Shown here piece after piece: positions 8,467 to 16,050 of a DNA stretch of 64,000 nucleotides (within the stretch, counting starts at the first letter, position 1; each line of letters starts with the position of its first letter). Under the pieces are notes generated by a model. The model worked only from the letters and a program-made list of their open reading frames with translations. It searched no databases and was not told the DNA's origin. The translations under genes and the position numbers were made by a program. Source of the DNA: an uncultured Prevotellaceae bacterium (lineage in GTDB: Bacteria; Bacteroidota; Bacteroidia; Bacteroidales; Bacteroidaceae); the NCBI GenBank assembly GCA_900313615.1, contig OMRP01000002.1, positions 335,326-399,325 of the forward strand. Reading direction: 5' to 3'.

Positions 8467-10294
8467 ATGAAATATGTCTCTTCTGAATTGCCGACGCCTG
8501 CGACTCGCTGCTGGCCGACAATTTGCCTTTGATATACTGTTCCATCATCAACGCACCGATAGGCACGCCGTAAGTAGCACCAAAACCACCGTTCTCCACA
8601 TACACGGCCACGGCTATCTGCGGTTCTTCCATCGGTGCGAAACCCATGAATGCACTGTGGTCGCGACCACGGTTCTGCGCCGTTCCCGTCTTGCCACATA
8701 CGGCATAGTCACTGCGGTTGGCCCTGCGGCAGGTACCACCAGTAACAGCCCTACGCATACCCTCAACCACCAGTTCATAGGCCTCGCGAGGAGCCTTGGT
8801 ATAACGCGGGGTTGTGAACGTGGCATCCAATGGTTCGCCACCCACCGATTTCACCACATGAGGGGTGCAGAAAAAGCCACGGTTGGCGATGGTGGCACCG
8901 AGGTTGGCGATCTGTAATGGGGTGAGCGTCACCTCACCCTGACCGATGGCGATACTGATGACACCCAGCGCATTCCACCCATTCTTGAAGGCGTTGTCGT
9001 AGAAATCGCCATTGGGTATCATGCCACGTTTCTCACCAGGCATGTCGATACCGAGTTTATAGCCAAAGCCCATGCTCACCATATAGTCGCGCCAAGTGTT
9101 CATGGCATCATGCAGCGAATTGTATTTCTTGTCGGTGAGCATGTGATACAATCCCCAACAGAAATAGCCATTGCACGAGGTACCAATAGCGGGCACAAGG
9201 TTCAGTGGCGACCCGTGTCCGTGGCAACCCACTCTCATGCCCGAGAAGACGAATCCACGGTGGCAGGGATATTTGGTGTCTTGATCGATGATTTTTTCTG
9301 AGAGGAAGGTAAGAGCTTGCGAGGTCTTGAACGTAGAACCCGGCGGATACATACCCATGATGGCACGGTTGAGCAGCGGTTTTAGGGGGTCGCGCGCCAA
9401 TTCGGCATGATGCTTGCCACGCTGGCGACCAATCATCAGACGTGGGTCGTAACTGGGCGAGCTAACCATACAGAGCACCTCGCCAGTCTTCGGCTCGATA
9501 GCAACGATGCTACCCAACTTCCCTTCCATGAGCCGTTCGCCCAACCGCTGCAACTCGATATCGATGCTCAGCGTAAGGTCCTTGCCGGGAATGGGCTGGG
9601 TATCGAATTGGCCGTTTTGGTAATTGCCCTGAATGCGACCGTGGGCATCGCGCAGCAGTACCTGCACACCCTTCGTGCCACGTAGGTCTTCCTCGTAACT
9701 ACGCTCTATGCCCTGCTTGCCGATATAGTCGCCTGGCTGGTAGTAGCCATCGCGCTTGATATCGTCAGGCGAAACTTCGGCCACGTCGCCCAATATCAGC
9801 GCCGCATTCGGGTATTCATACTGGCGGATGGAGCGTTTCTGGATATAGAAACCGGGGAAACGGTAGGCTTTCTCCTGAAATACGCTGAATTCTTGGTCGC
9901 TGAGTTGTGTCATGAACAACTGTTGCGTAAAGCGCGAATAACCAGGATTCTTCGAACGGTCCTGTATGTCGCGCATGCGCTTGATGAAATAGTCCTTTGT
10001 GATATTGAGGGTACTGCACAGCTCCATGGTGTCGATGCGGCTACGCGCCTCGTTCACCACCACCATGATGTCATATGACGGTTGATTGTAGACCAGCAAC
10101 TTGCCGTTTCGGTCAAAGATGTTGCCGCGCGAAGGAAACTCCACCTTCTTCAGGAAAGCATTACTATCGGCATTTCGTTTGTAGTCATCGCTCATAATCT
10201 GCAGCGTGAACAGACGAAAGATGAACACAACGATAATGATGATGGCCACTCCACCGATCACAAAGCGCCGTTTCTCCAACTCATAATCTTTCAT
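8447..10294 (-). CDS. mrdA: Penicillin-binding protein 2 (elongation transpeptidase)
   Basis: 615 residues, a class B PBP that crosslinks new peptidoglycan in the elongasome. It has one N-terminal membrane helix (residues 11-32), then the pedestal domain with the conserved RGNIFDRNG segment (residues 56-64). Transpeptidase motifs are in order: SxxK = STFK (320-323, catalytic Ser320), SxN = SCN (373-375) and KTG (535-537). The late segment HSAFMGFAPMEEPQIAVAVYVENG is typical. It overlaps mreD by one base upstream and rodA by 20 downstream. Confidence 0.94.
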   Translation of the reverse strand: MKDYELEKRRFVIGGVAIIIIVVFIFRLFTLQIMSDDYKRNADSNAFLKKVEFPSRGNIFDRNGKLLVYNQPSYDIMVVVNEARSRIDTMELCSTLNITKDYFIKRMRDIQDRSKNPGYSRFTQQLFMTQLSDQEFSVFQEKAYRFPGFYIQKRSIRQYEYPNAALILGDVAEVSPDDIKRDGYYQPGDYIGKQGIERSYEEDLRGTKGVQVLLRDAHGRIQGNYQNGQFDTQPIPGKDLTLSIDIELQRLGERLMEGKLGSIVAIEPKTGEVLCMVSSPSYDPRLMIGRQRGKHHAELARDPLKPLLNRAIMGMYPPGSTFKTSQALTFLSEKIIDQDTKYPCHRGFVFSGMRVGCHGHGSPLNLVPAIGTSCNGYFCWGLYHMLTDKKYNSLHDAMNTWRDYMVSMGFGYKLGIDMPGEKRGMIPNGDFYDNAFKNGWNALGVISIAIGQGEVTLTPLQIANLGATIANRGFFCTPHVVKSVGGEPLDATFTTPRYTKAPREAYELVVEGMRRAVTGGTCRRANRSDYAVCGKTGTAQNRGRDHSAFMGFAPMEEPQIAVAVYVENGGFGATYGVPIGALMMEQYIKGKLSASSESQASAIQKRHISYGKTDR

Positions 10295-10809
10295 TACTCC
10301 TTCCTTTCTTTTTTCTTCCTCAACGTGTCAACAGCCATGATGAGCACTTCGGTCAAGGCTATGCTGCCCAACGAACGTTCCAACCACGACACCCAGTTGA
10401 AGAACGAGAACGATTCGAGCAGGAAAAAGACGATGCAGAACAGCGAGGTGCACAAAGTAGTGAAATAAAAGAAAGGCAGACGTCCCAAATTGGCTTTTGA
10501 AGGACTCATGTCATCGGCCTGCTCACGGGTGAGAAACAGGTCGAGCAACTCGGGTTGCAAGAAAGCAAGCAACGTAAGCGATGCGGCTGCGGCACCAGGA
10601 GTGTTCTGGAAGGTGTCCATGAGCAGTCCAAGGGCAAAACCCCAACACACCAAGGCATGCCTCGAATAGTTGCGCCGGAAAATCTCGATGAAATAGACAT
10701 ACAGCAGAGGCGTGGCCACACCTGCTATTTGGATGTGGTTGAGCACCAGCACCTGAACAAGTGCCAGCACGCAAAATAACGCTATATGTCTGAATATCTC
10801 GAATTTCAT
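10294..10809 (-). CDS. mreD: Rod-shape-determining membrane protein MreD
   Basis: 171 residues with five or six predicted membrane helices, matching MreD in size and in position between mreC and mrdA. Primary sequence conservation is low, as usual for the family; the segment IFRRNYSRHALVCWGFALGLLMDT-like helix pair fits. It is thought to link MreC and the synthases in the inner membrane. It overlaps mreC by 4 bases (ATGA-type junction) and mrdA by 1 base. Confidence 0.85.
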   Translation of the reverse strand: MKFEIFRHIALFCVLALVQVLVLNHIQIAGVATPLLYVYFIEIFRRNYSRHALVCWGFALGLLMDTFQNTPGAAAASLTLLAFLQPELLDLFLTREQADDMSPSKANLGRLPFFYFTTLCTSLFCIVFFLLESFSFFNWVSWLERSLGSIALTEVLIMAVDTLRKKKERKE

Positions 10810-11675
10810 TGTTTACGTTGTGGTTTGATGGAGTCCTCGGCAGCTCTGAGAATTTCGAGGCGTTCCTTTAACGAGGCATTGTCGATGACACTCACATCGC
10901 GCAAGCGCGCATAGTCGGTCGACAACTTCACCTGCAGACGATACGACAGCGCGTCCTTCGAATCGTGGCTCTTCATGATATGCCCCACGAGGATTCCCGG
11001 CGGAAACACGTCGCTGTAGCCGCTAGTCTCGATGGTATCACCTTCCTCGAACTTGGCATGACGGGGCACATCGTCAACAAAAGCTTGGTCACTCAGACCG
11101 CCATTCCAATGCAAATAGCCGAAATAGCCACGGCCGCGGATGCGACAACTGATGTTGGAACGGGCATTGAGCACAGGCAGCACCACGGCATAATGAGCCG
11201 ACGCCATATACACGATGCCCACAACACCGGTGCCACAAGCAACACCCATATCAGGACGCACACCGTCAGCGGTTCCTTTGTTGATGGTTATCAGGTTGTC
11301 GGGACGACTCACCGAGTTGCCCACCACCTTAGCTGGGATGGTCTTGAAGACGCTGAGCAGTTGTTCTTGCGCCGATGGCTTCCAAGTACTATCACGACGC
11401 TGTATTTCTATCAGTTGCTCGCGCAGCGCTGCCACCTCTTGCTCCAACTGTATGTTGCGTGCCGTGAGGTCCTGGTTGGCGTCGCCCATGCTGAAGAAGG
11501 TACCTATCCAGGCGTCAATCTCCATAATCTTCCCCGTCACGGCATTGGCTGACGAGAACCACACGCTACCCTGGTAGCTGTTGTATTGGAACAACAGCAC
11601 CGCACTCACCACTTCGAGCAGCAAGAACACCACCCAGTGGCTATATTGCTTGAAAAAAGCAATCAGATTGCGCAC
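10806..11675 (-). CDS. mreC: Rod-shape-determining protein MreC
   Basis: 289 residues: one N-terminal membrane helix (about residues 13-30), a coiled coil (about 68-95, around LEQEVAALREQL), then the periplasmic double beta-barrel with VVGNSVSRPDNLITINKGT and the GVVGIV and ARSNISCRI strands typical of MreC. It scaffolds PBP2 and RodA. A 175-base spacer separates it from mreB, which is long for this block. Confidence 0.9.
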   Translation of the reverse strand: MRNLIAFFKQYSHWVVFLLLEVVSAVLLFQYNSYQGSVWFSSANAVTGKIMEIDAWIGTFFSMGDANQDLTARNIQLEQEVAALREQLIEIQRRDSTWKPSAQEQLLSVFKTIPAKVVGNSVSRPDNLITINKGTADGVRPDMGVACGTGVVGIVYMASAHYAVVLPVLNARSNISCRIRGRGYFGYLHWNGGLSDQAFVDDVPRHAKFEEGDTIETSGYSDVFPPGILVGHIMKSHDSKDALSYRLQVKLSTDYARLRDVSVIDNASLKERLEILRAAEDSIKPQRKQ

Positions 11676-11850
11676 TTTGGATTATTGAAAATTGAACATT
11701 GAAAAGTGACCATTGAATCACTAGACAAACCACTATTCTAAAACGACAAGGAACGGACTGCCATCAGTCCGCCCTTTCATAATCCACTACTCCACCCCTC
11801 AGTTCTTTGCCTCCCTTTCTTTCGGAGGGGGCCGGGGGGAGACTTTTCCT
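11676..11850 (-). other. Spacer between mreB and mreC with a hairpin and GC-rich palindrome
   Basis: No coding potential seen. Bases about 11684-11715 are degenerate ATTGAAAA-like repeats. A small hairpin GGACTG...CAGTCC lies at about 11755-11770. A GC-rich hyphenated palindrome (CTCCCTTTCTTTCGGAGGGG, about 11811-11830) belongs to the dispersed family described under 14104. The hairpin could partly attenuate transcription from mreB into mreC. Confidence 0.45.
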
Positions 11851-12873
11851 TTATCTCATCAAGAACGAGAAACGATCAACATTCTTCAGAGCGATGCCCG
11901 CTCCCTTGGCCACGCTATGCAGCGGGTCCTCGGCGATGTGGAAGGGGATGTTGATTTTCTCGTAGAGACGTTTGTCCAGACCTCGCAGCAAAGCACCACC
12001 ACCAGTCAGGTAGATACCATTGTGCACGATGTCGGCATACAACTCTGGCGGAGTCTTCTCCAACGCCGAGAGCACGGCATTCTCGATTTTCGCCACCGTC
12101 TTGTCCAAACAGTGTGCCACCTCTTGGTAGCATACCGCCACCTCCATCGGTAGTGCGGTGATGCGGTTCGGGCCATGAACGATATAGTCTTCCGGTCCTT
12201 CGTCGCCCAGGTCAGTGAGTGCCGACCCCACATGTATCTTGATACGCTCGGCCATACGCTCACTCACCTTCACATTGTGTTGGCGACTCATATATTCCTG
12301 AATGTCCGACGTCAACTCGTCTCCAGCCACGCGGATGGAGTTGTTAGACACGATGCCACCGAGTGAGATAACGGCTATCTCTGTCGAGCCACCACCTATG
12401 TCCACAATCATGTTGCCCTCGGGGGCTTCCACATCAATGCCAATACCGATGGCTGCCGCCATAGGTTCGAAGATGAGGTACACGTCACGACCATCGGCAT
12501 GCTCCGCCGAGTCGCGCACCGCCCTCAGTTCCACCTCGGTGGAACCACTCGGCACACCGATCACCATGCGCAGCGAGGGTGAGAAGAGTTTGCTGCCCGT
12601 ATGCACCATCTTGATCAGTCCGCGCATCATCTGCTCACAAGCGGTGAAGTCGGCAATCACGCCGTCACGCAACGGACGGATGGTGCGAATGTTCTCGTGC
12701 GTCTTCTCGTGCATGAGTTTGGCTTTCTCGCCCACGGCAATCATCTTGTCGGTCCTACGGTCGAGCGCCACCACAGAAGGCTCGTCGACCACAATCTTGT
12801 CGTCGCTGATAATGATGGTGTTGGCAGTGCCAAGGTCCATCGCTATCTCTTGTATAAATGAAAAGAATCCCAT
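11851..12873 (-). CDS. mreB: Actin-like cell-shape protein MreB
   Basis: 340 residues, the normal MreB length, forming membrane-associated filaments that position the elongation machinery. Nucleotide-binding motifs of the actin fold are clear: DLGTANTII (phosphate 1), VDIGGGSTEIAVISLGG (phosphate 2) and LTGGGALLRGLDK (adenosine). The N-terminal GFFSFIQEIAMDLGTAN is close to other Bacteroidales MreB proteins. The preceding spacer (12874-13007) holds only TTTGAGA-like repeats and TAATCTTTTAATT repeats, so mreB is probably transcribed with the purH-like gene. Confidence 0.96.
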   Translation of the reverse strand: MGFFSFIQEIAMDLGTANTIIISDDKIVVDEPSVVALDRRTDKMIAVGEKAKLMHEKTHENIRTIRPLRDGVIADFTACEQMMRGLIKMVHTGSKLFSPSLRMVIGVPSGSTEVELRAVRDSAEHADGRDVYLIFEPMAAAIGIGIDVEAPEGNMIVDIGGGSTEIAVISLGGIVSNNSIRVAGDELTSDIQEYMSRQHNVKVSERMAERIKIHVGSALTDLGDEGPEDYIVHGPNRITALPMEVAVCYQEVAHCLDKTVAKIENAVLSALEKTPPELYADIVHNGIYLTGGGALLRGLDKRLYEKINIPFHIAEDPLHSVAKGAGIALKNVDRFSFLMR

Positions 12874-13007
12874 TTATCTGGTTTGTTTGAGAATTGAGGT
12901 TTGAGATTTGAGGCTTGTGATTAGCAGGGAAATATCTCCACTTCCTTTACTTCTTCACGCCTTCATTCCCAAAATCTCAATCATTTAATCTTTTAATTAT
13001 TAATCTT

Positions 13008-13604
13008 TTAATTTTTCTCGAACCACTCATGTATGGCGGTGTCATAGTGCGAACTGACGGCAAAAGCCCTTTCCGCGAACATCTTGCGGTCTTCAATGTC
13101 TGTTTGTGCGCCTTTTTTGTTCAGTATGTCGAGCAACACACCATATTCGGCCTTGCTCGGCACAATCACCACGTCGCGGAAATTCTTGGCGCCAGCACGG
13201 ATGAGCGATATGCCACCAATGTCAATTTTCTCGATGATATCGGCAGCGGAAGCACCGCTATTTACGGTATCTTCGAAGGGATAAAGGTCAACTATCACCA
13301 AATCAATCTCAGGAATGTCATATTGCGCCATCTGCTCGCGGTCGCCCTCTTCTTCACGACGGCCAAGGATGCCACCGAAAACTTTCGGGTGCAACGTTTT
13401 CACTCTGCCGCCAAGTATCGAAGGATAGGTGGTAACGCTCTCCACCGTCTGGCATTCATAGCCCAATGACTCGATGAACTTCTGCGTACCTCCTGTGGAA
13501 AGAAATGCCACACCTTCTTCATTCAGTTTGCGGAGCAAGTCATCCAGTCCGTCTTTATGAAACACCGAGACGAGCGCTCTCTTGATAGGTTTTATGTCAG
13601 CCAT
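13008..13604 (-). CDS. purH: IMP cyclohydrolase domain protein (PurH lacking the AICAR transformylase domain)
   Basis: 198 residues corresponding to the N-terminal MGS-like domain of PurH, which closes FAICAR to IMP, the last step of purine synthesis. Motifs: RALVSVFHKDGL, LSTGGT, LGGRVKTLHPKVFGGIL, VVDLYPFEDT and IDIGGISLIRAGAKNF. Standard PurH has about 500 residues with a C-terminal AICAR formyltransferase domain; here the frame ends after HYDTAIHEWFEKN and only 134 noncoding bases lie before mreB. The gene reads cleanly, so it looks like a true single-domain version. The transformylase step would need another gene (a separate C-terminal domain or a PurP-type enzyme). Confidence 0.85.
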   Translation of the reverse strand: MADIKPIKRALVSVFHKDGLDDLLRKLNEEGVAFLSTGGTQKFIESLGYECQTVESVTTYPSILGGRVKTLHPKVFGGILGRREEEGDREQMAQYDIPEIDLVIVDLYPFEDTVNSGASAADIIEKIDIGGISLIRAGAKNFRDVVIVPSKAEYGVLLDILNKKGAQTDIEDRKMFAERAFAVSSHYDTAIHEWFEKN

Positions 13605-13658
13605 TTGAAAATCAATCAGTTAGAAAATGAATAATTTTATAAACACGATATAGGACTG

Positions 13659-13666
13659 CAAAGTTA
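13659..13666 (-). promoter_or_regulatory. -7 box (TAACTTTG) for the purH-mre-mrdA-rodA block
   Basis: On the minus strand, TAACTTTG fits TAnnTTTG and lies about 55 bases upstream of the purH-like ATG. No clear -33 TTTG is seen at the usual distance. It is the only good box upstream of the block. Confidence 0.5.
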
Positions 13667-13827
13667 CGCAATTTCCATGGAATATTTAAATAAGTTGGAA
13701 TGATTTTTTACACAAAAAATACAAACTTGATTTGCATCAGTTTTTTGACGCAAACGCAAAATCACATAGGTCTCTGGAACACTGGAAAAGAAACGCGGCC
13801 TTATGAAAAAAAATACCCTTTTATCCC

Positions 13828-13855
13828 TTTGTCTCAAAAAAAAAGTGTAACTTTG
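13828..13855 (+). promoter_or_regulatory. Promoter driving the structured RNA upstream of the polysaccharide locus
   Basis: TAACTTTG at 13848-13855 matches the -7 consensus exactly. A TTTG at 13828-13831 could be the -33 element, but the spacing of 16 bases is a little short. An A-rich run fills the spacer. It points away from the purH promoter, and the first protein gene downstream starts only at 14163. Confidence 0.5.
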
Positions 13856-13861
13856 CAGCGC

Positions 13862-14103
13862 AATTCAGCGATATGTGCTAAACTGCGAGCGACCAACGCG
13901 TTGCAAAGCAAAGACTAACAGACCGTTGACGCTCCTACGCGGCCTCTCGCCATTTCGTTGGGGGCATCTTTTCATCCGCACATTATTCCCGTTGCTATAA
14001 AACGATAGGAAGAGGTGAAGTTATGCCCTCAGTTAATTCTCAGACCAACGAAGTATTATTAGTGTTTACGAATTCCCCACTAGCAATCATCTAAACACTT
14101 TTC
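13862..14103 (+). ncRNA. Predicted structured RNA (6S-like RNA or regulatory leader; unassigned)
   Basis: This stretch of about 240 bases has a promoter box, two foldable domains and a terminator, but no coding frame. Domain 1 (about 13886-13940) pairs GCG-AGCG...AAC with GTT...CGCT...CGC. Domain 2 (13954-14052) is a long rod: TTCGTTGG (13954-13961) pairs with CCAACGAA (14045-14052), GGGCAT (13962-13967) with ATGCCC (14023-14028), and there is an inner CGTT...AACG hairpin. A 16-base bulge on the 3' side separates the two outer stems. A rod with a one-sided bulge recalls 6S RNA, but I cannot confirm the family. The alternative is an attenuating leader of the 14163-60679 locus. Confidence 0.5.
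14061..14103 (+). terminator. Hairpin terminator at the 3' end of the structured RNA
   Basis: AGTGTTTA (14061-14068) pairs with TAAACACT (14092-14099), followed by TTTT and CCCC. The loop is long (23 bases) and the stem A/T-rich, so termination may be partial or regulated. Confidence 0.5.
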
Positions 14104-14161
14104 CCCTTCCTTTGGAGGGGGAGAGGGAGAGGGGGAGGTTCTCATAACTCGTCACTTATCC
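14104..14161 (+). repeat. Dispersed intergenic repeat: GC-rich palindrome plus GTCACT heptamer remnant
   Basis: CCCCTTCCTTTGGAGGGG is followed by purine-rich GAGGGAGAGGGGGAGG, then CTCATAACTCGTCACTTATC directly before the ATG at 14163. The first part recurs at about 11811-11845, 15989-16004, 17683-17720, 53957-53985, 54669-54697 and 55619-55638; the second recurs at 16016, 54031, 59631 and, on the opposite strand, as the array at 63101. There is no Shine-Dalgarno sequence in this leader. Confidence 0.6.
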
Positions 14162-14162
14162 A

Positions 14163-15977
14163 ATGCAAGCCATCATTCTTGCTGCCGGTATGGGCAAACG
14201 CCTAGGCGAATACACGCGCGACAACACCAAATGTATGTTGCCCGTGAACGGTCGTCCACTCATCGACCGCACCCTCGACATGCTCGCCAGCCTCGGCATT
14301 CGTCGTGTGGTCATCGTGGTGGGCTACCAAGCTCAAAACCTCATCGATTATATTGGACAACGCTACGCCGACCGTCTTGACATCGAATACGTCAACAACC
14401 CCATCTACGACCGCACCAACAACATCTATTCTCTCTCGTTGACCAGCGAACAGATGGCACAGGACGACACGTTGCTCCTTGAGTCCGACCTCATTTTGGA
14501 GCCATCCATTCTCCAGTCACTTGTCGATGACCCACGACCGAACTTGGCACTTGTGGCAAAATACGAGAGTTGGATGGACGGAACGATGGTGCGCATCGAC
14601 AACGACAATAATATCGTCAACTTCATACCGAAGGCCGACTTCTGTTACGATGACGCTCCGCGATACTACAAGACACTCAATATCTACAAGTTCTCTCGCG
14701 ACTTCGCACGCAACAAATACCTGCCTTTCCTTGACGCTTACACCAAGGCGGTGGGCAACAATGAATATTATGAGAATGTGCTGCGCATCATCTCGTTCCT
14801 CAACAGCCACGACCTGAAGGCGCTACCGGTGGGCGAGGCGAAATGGTATGAAATCGACGACAAGCAGGACCTCGATATCGCCGAGGCGCTTTTCGCCGAC
14901 GAAAAAGACGTGCTGCCCAAATACTACGGACGGTACGGCGGTTTTTGGCGCTTCCCAAAAATGCTCGACTACTGCTATCTCGTGAACCCCTATTTCAACG
15001 AGAGCCGCATCATCGACGAGTTGGAAGCCTATTTCCGTACACTCATCGCCGAATACCCCTCGGGCATGAAAGTGAATACACTATTGGCCAGCAAATGCTG
15101 GGGGGTGAAAGAAGATTATATCATCCCCGGCAACGGCGCTGCCGAACTCATCAAGGCACTCATGGAGATGTTGCCGGGAACACTGGGTGTGATTCGCCCC
15201 ACCTTCGAGGAGTATCCCAACCGCCGCGAGAAAGACAACTTGGTGACATTCATTCCTCAGAACGAAGACTACCGCTATAGCGCAGCCGACCTCATCACTT
15301 TCTTCTCCGAGCACAGGCCTGACAACATTGTGCTCATCAATCCCGACAACCCGTCGGGCAACTTTATCCCCACCTCCGACGTGATGACTTTGGCGGCATG
15401 GTGCCAAGAACAGAATATACGATTGGTGGTGGACGAGAGTTTCGTTGACTTCTCCGTTGACTACGAGAACAACTCCCTCCTCCACGACCAAATTCTCGAG
15501 GCTTACCCCACCATGGTAGTCATGAAAAGCATCTCGAAGAGCTATGGCGTGCCGGGCATACGTTTGGGCATCCTCTGTAGTGCCGATACCGACCTCATCG
15601 CTCGCATGAAGAAAAAAGTGAGCATTTGGAACATCAATTCCTTCGCCGAATATTTCATGCAGATATTCAGCAAATACGAGAAGGAATACCATCGCGCTTG
15701 CCAACGGTTCATCGACGAACGTGACGACTTCGAACGTCAACTGCGCCAAATACCGTTCTTCCGCGTCATCCCCTCACAGGCCAACTATTTCCTCTGCGAG
15801 GTGTTGCCTCCGAAGAACACCGCCCAGCTAGTCGTCACTATGCTCAAGCGCCACAACATCCTCATGCGCGACTGCTCCGGCAAAGTAGGCATCGACAGCA
15901 ACCGCCAATACATGCGTATCGCCGTACGGAATCATGCCGATAATGCACGCCTCATCGCCGCACTGAAGGATATTTGA
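14163..15977 (+). CDS. Bifunctional sugar-phosphate/phosphocholine-type cytidylyltransferase and class I/II PLP enzyme
   Basis: 604 residues in two domains. Residues 1 to about 235 form a nucleotidyltransferase of the LicC-like group: LAAGMGKRLGEYT, the NTKCMLPVNGRPLIDR segment, and a metal-site Asp in LLLESDLIL. Residues about 250-604 form a HisC/CobD-like fold-type I PLP enzyme: INPDNPSGN, VVDESFVDF, and the Schiff-base Lys459 in SISKSYGVPGIRLG. The family includes aminotransferases and phosphoserine or phosphothreonine decarboxylases. With two LicD genes in the same locus (42098, 50473), a fair inference is that it makes a phospho-amino-alcohol and activates it with CTP. An AEP-type substrate is less likely, because no PEP mutase is visible. 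First gene of the locus. Confidence 0.8.
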   Translation: MQAIILAAGMGKRLGEYTRDNTKCMLPVNGRPLIDRTLDMLASLGIRRVVIVVGYQAQNLIDYIGQRYADRLDIEYVNNPIYDRTNNIYSLSLTSEQMAQDDTLLLESDLILEPSILQSLVDDPRPNLALVAKYESWMDGTMVRIDNDNNIVNFIPKADFCYDDAPRYYKTLNIYKFSRDFARNKYLPFLDAYTKAVGNNEYYENVLRIISFLNSHDLKALPVGEAKWYEIDDKQDLDIAEALFADEKDVLPKYYGRYGGFWRFPKMLDYCYLVNPYFNESRIIDELEAYFRTLIAEYPSGMKVNTLLASKCWGVKEDYIIPGNGAAELIKALMEMLPGTLGVIRPTFEEYPNRREKDNLVTFIPQNEDYRYSAADLITFFSEHRPDNIVLINPDNPSGNFIPTSDVMTLAAWCQEQNIRLVVDESFVDFSVDYENNSLLHDQILEAYPTMVVMKSISKSYGVPGIRLGILCSADTDLIARMKKKVSIWNINSFAEYFMQIFSKYEKEYHRACQRFIDERDDFERQLRQIPFFRVIPSQANYFLCEVLPPKNTAQLVVTMLKRHNILMRDCSGKVGIDSNRQYMRIAVRNHADNARLIAALKDI

Positions 15978-15978
15978 C

Positions 15979-16050
15979 ACCCACCCCGCCCTCCCAAGGG
16001 AGGGTGCGCAAACCAAACACTCATCACTCGGCACTCGACACTCATCACTA
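15979..16050 (+). repeat. Dispersed repeat: CCCTCCC-aa-GGGAGGG palindrome plus four heptamer units
   Basis: CCCTCCC (15989-15995) and GGGAGGG (15998-16004) form a hyphenated palindrome directly after the stop of the fusion gene. Degenerate copies of ACTCATC/ACTCGGC then run from 16016 to the GTG at 16051. No T-run follows the palindrome, so it is not a standard terminator. Confidence 0.6.

Noticed and set aside
13700-13918. 72-residue plus-strand frame upstream of the structured RNA
   Set aside because: It covers promoter sequences for both directions, has low-complexity A-rich codons and no recognisable start signal.
15989-16004. Terminator between the fusion gene and the cyclodeaminase-like gene
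   Set aside because: The palindrome has no following T-run and belongs to the dispersed repeat family.
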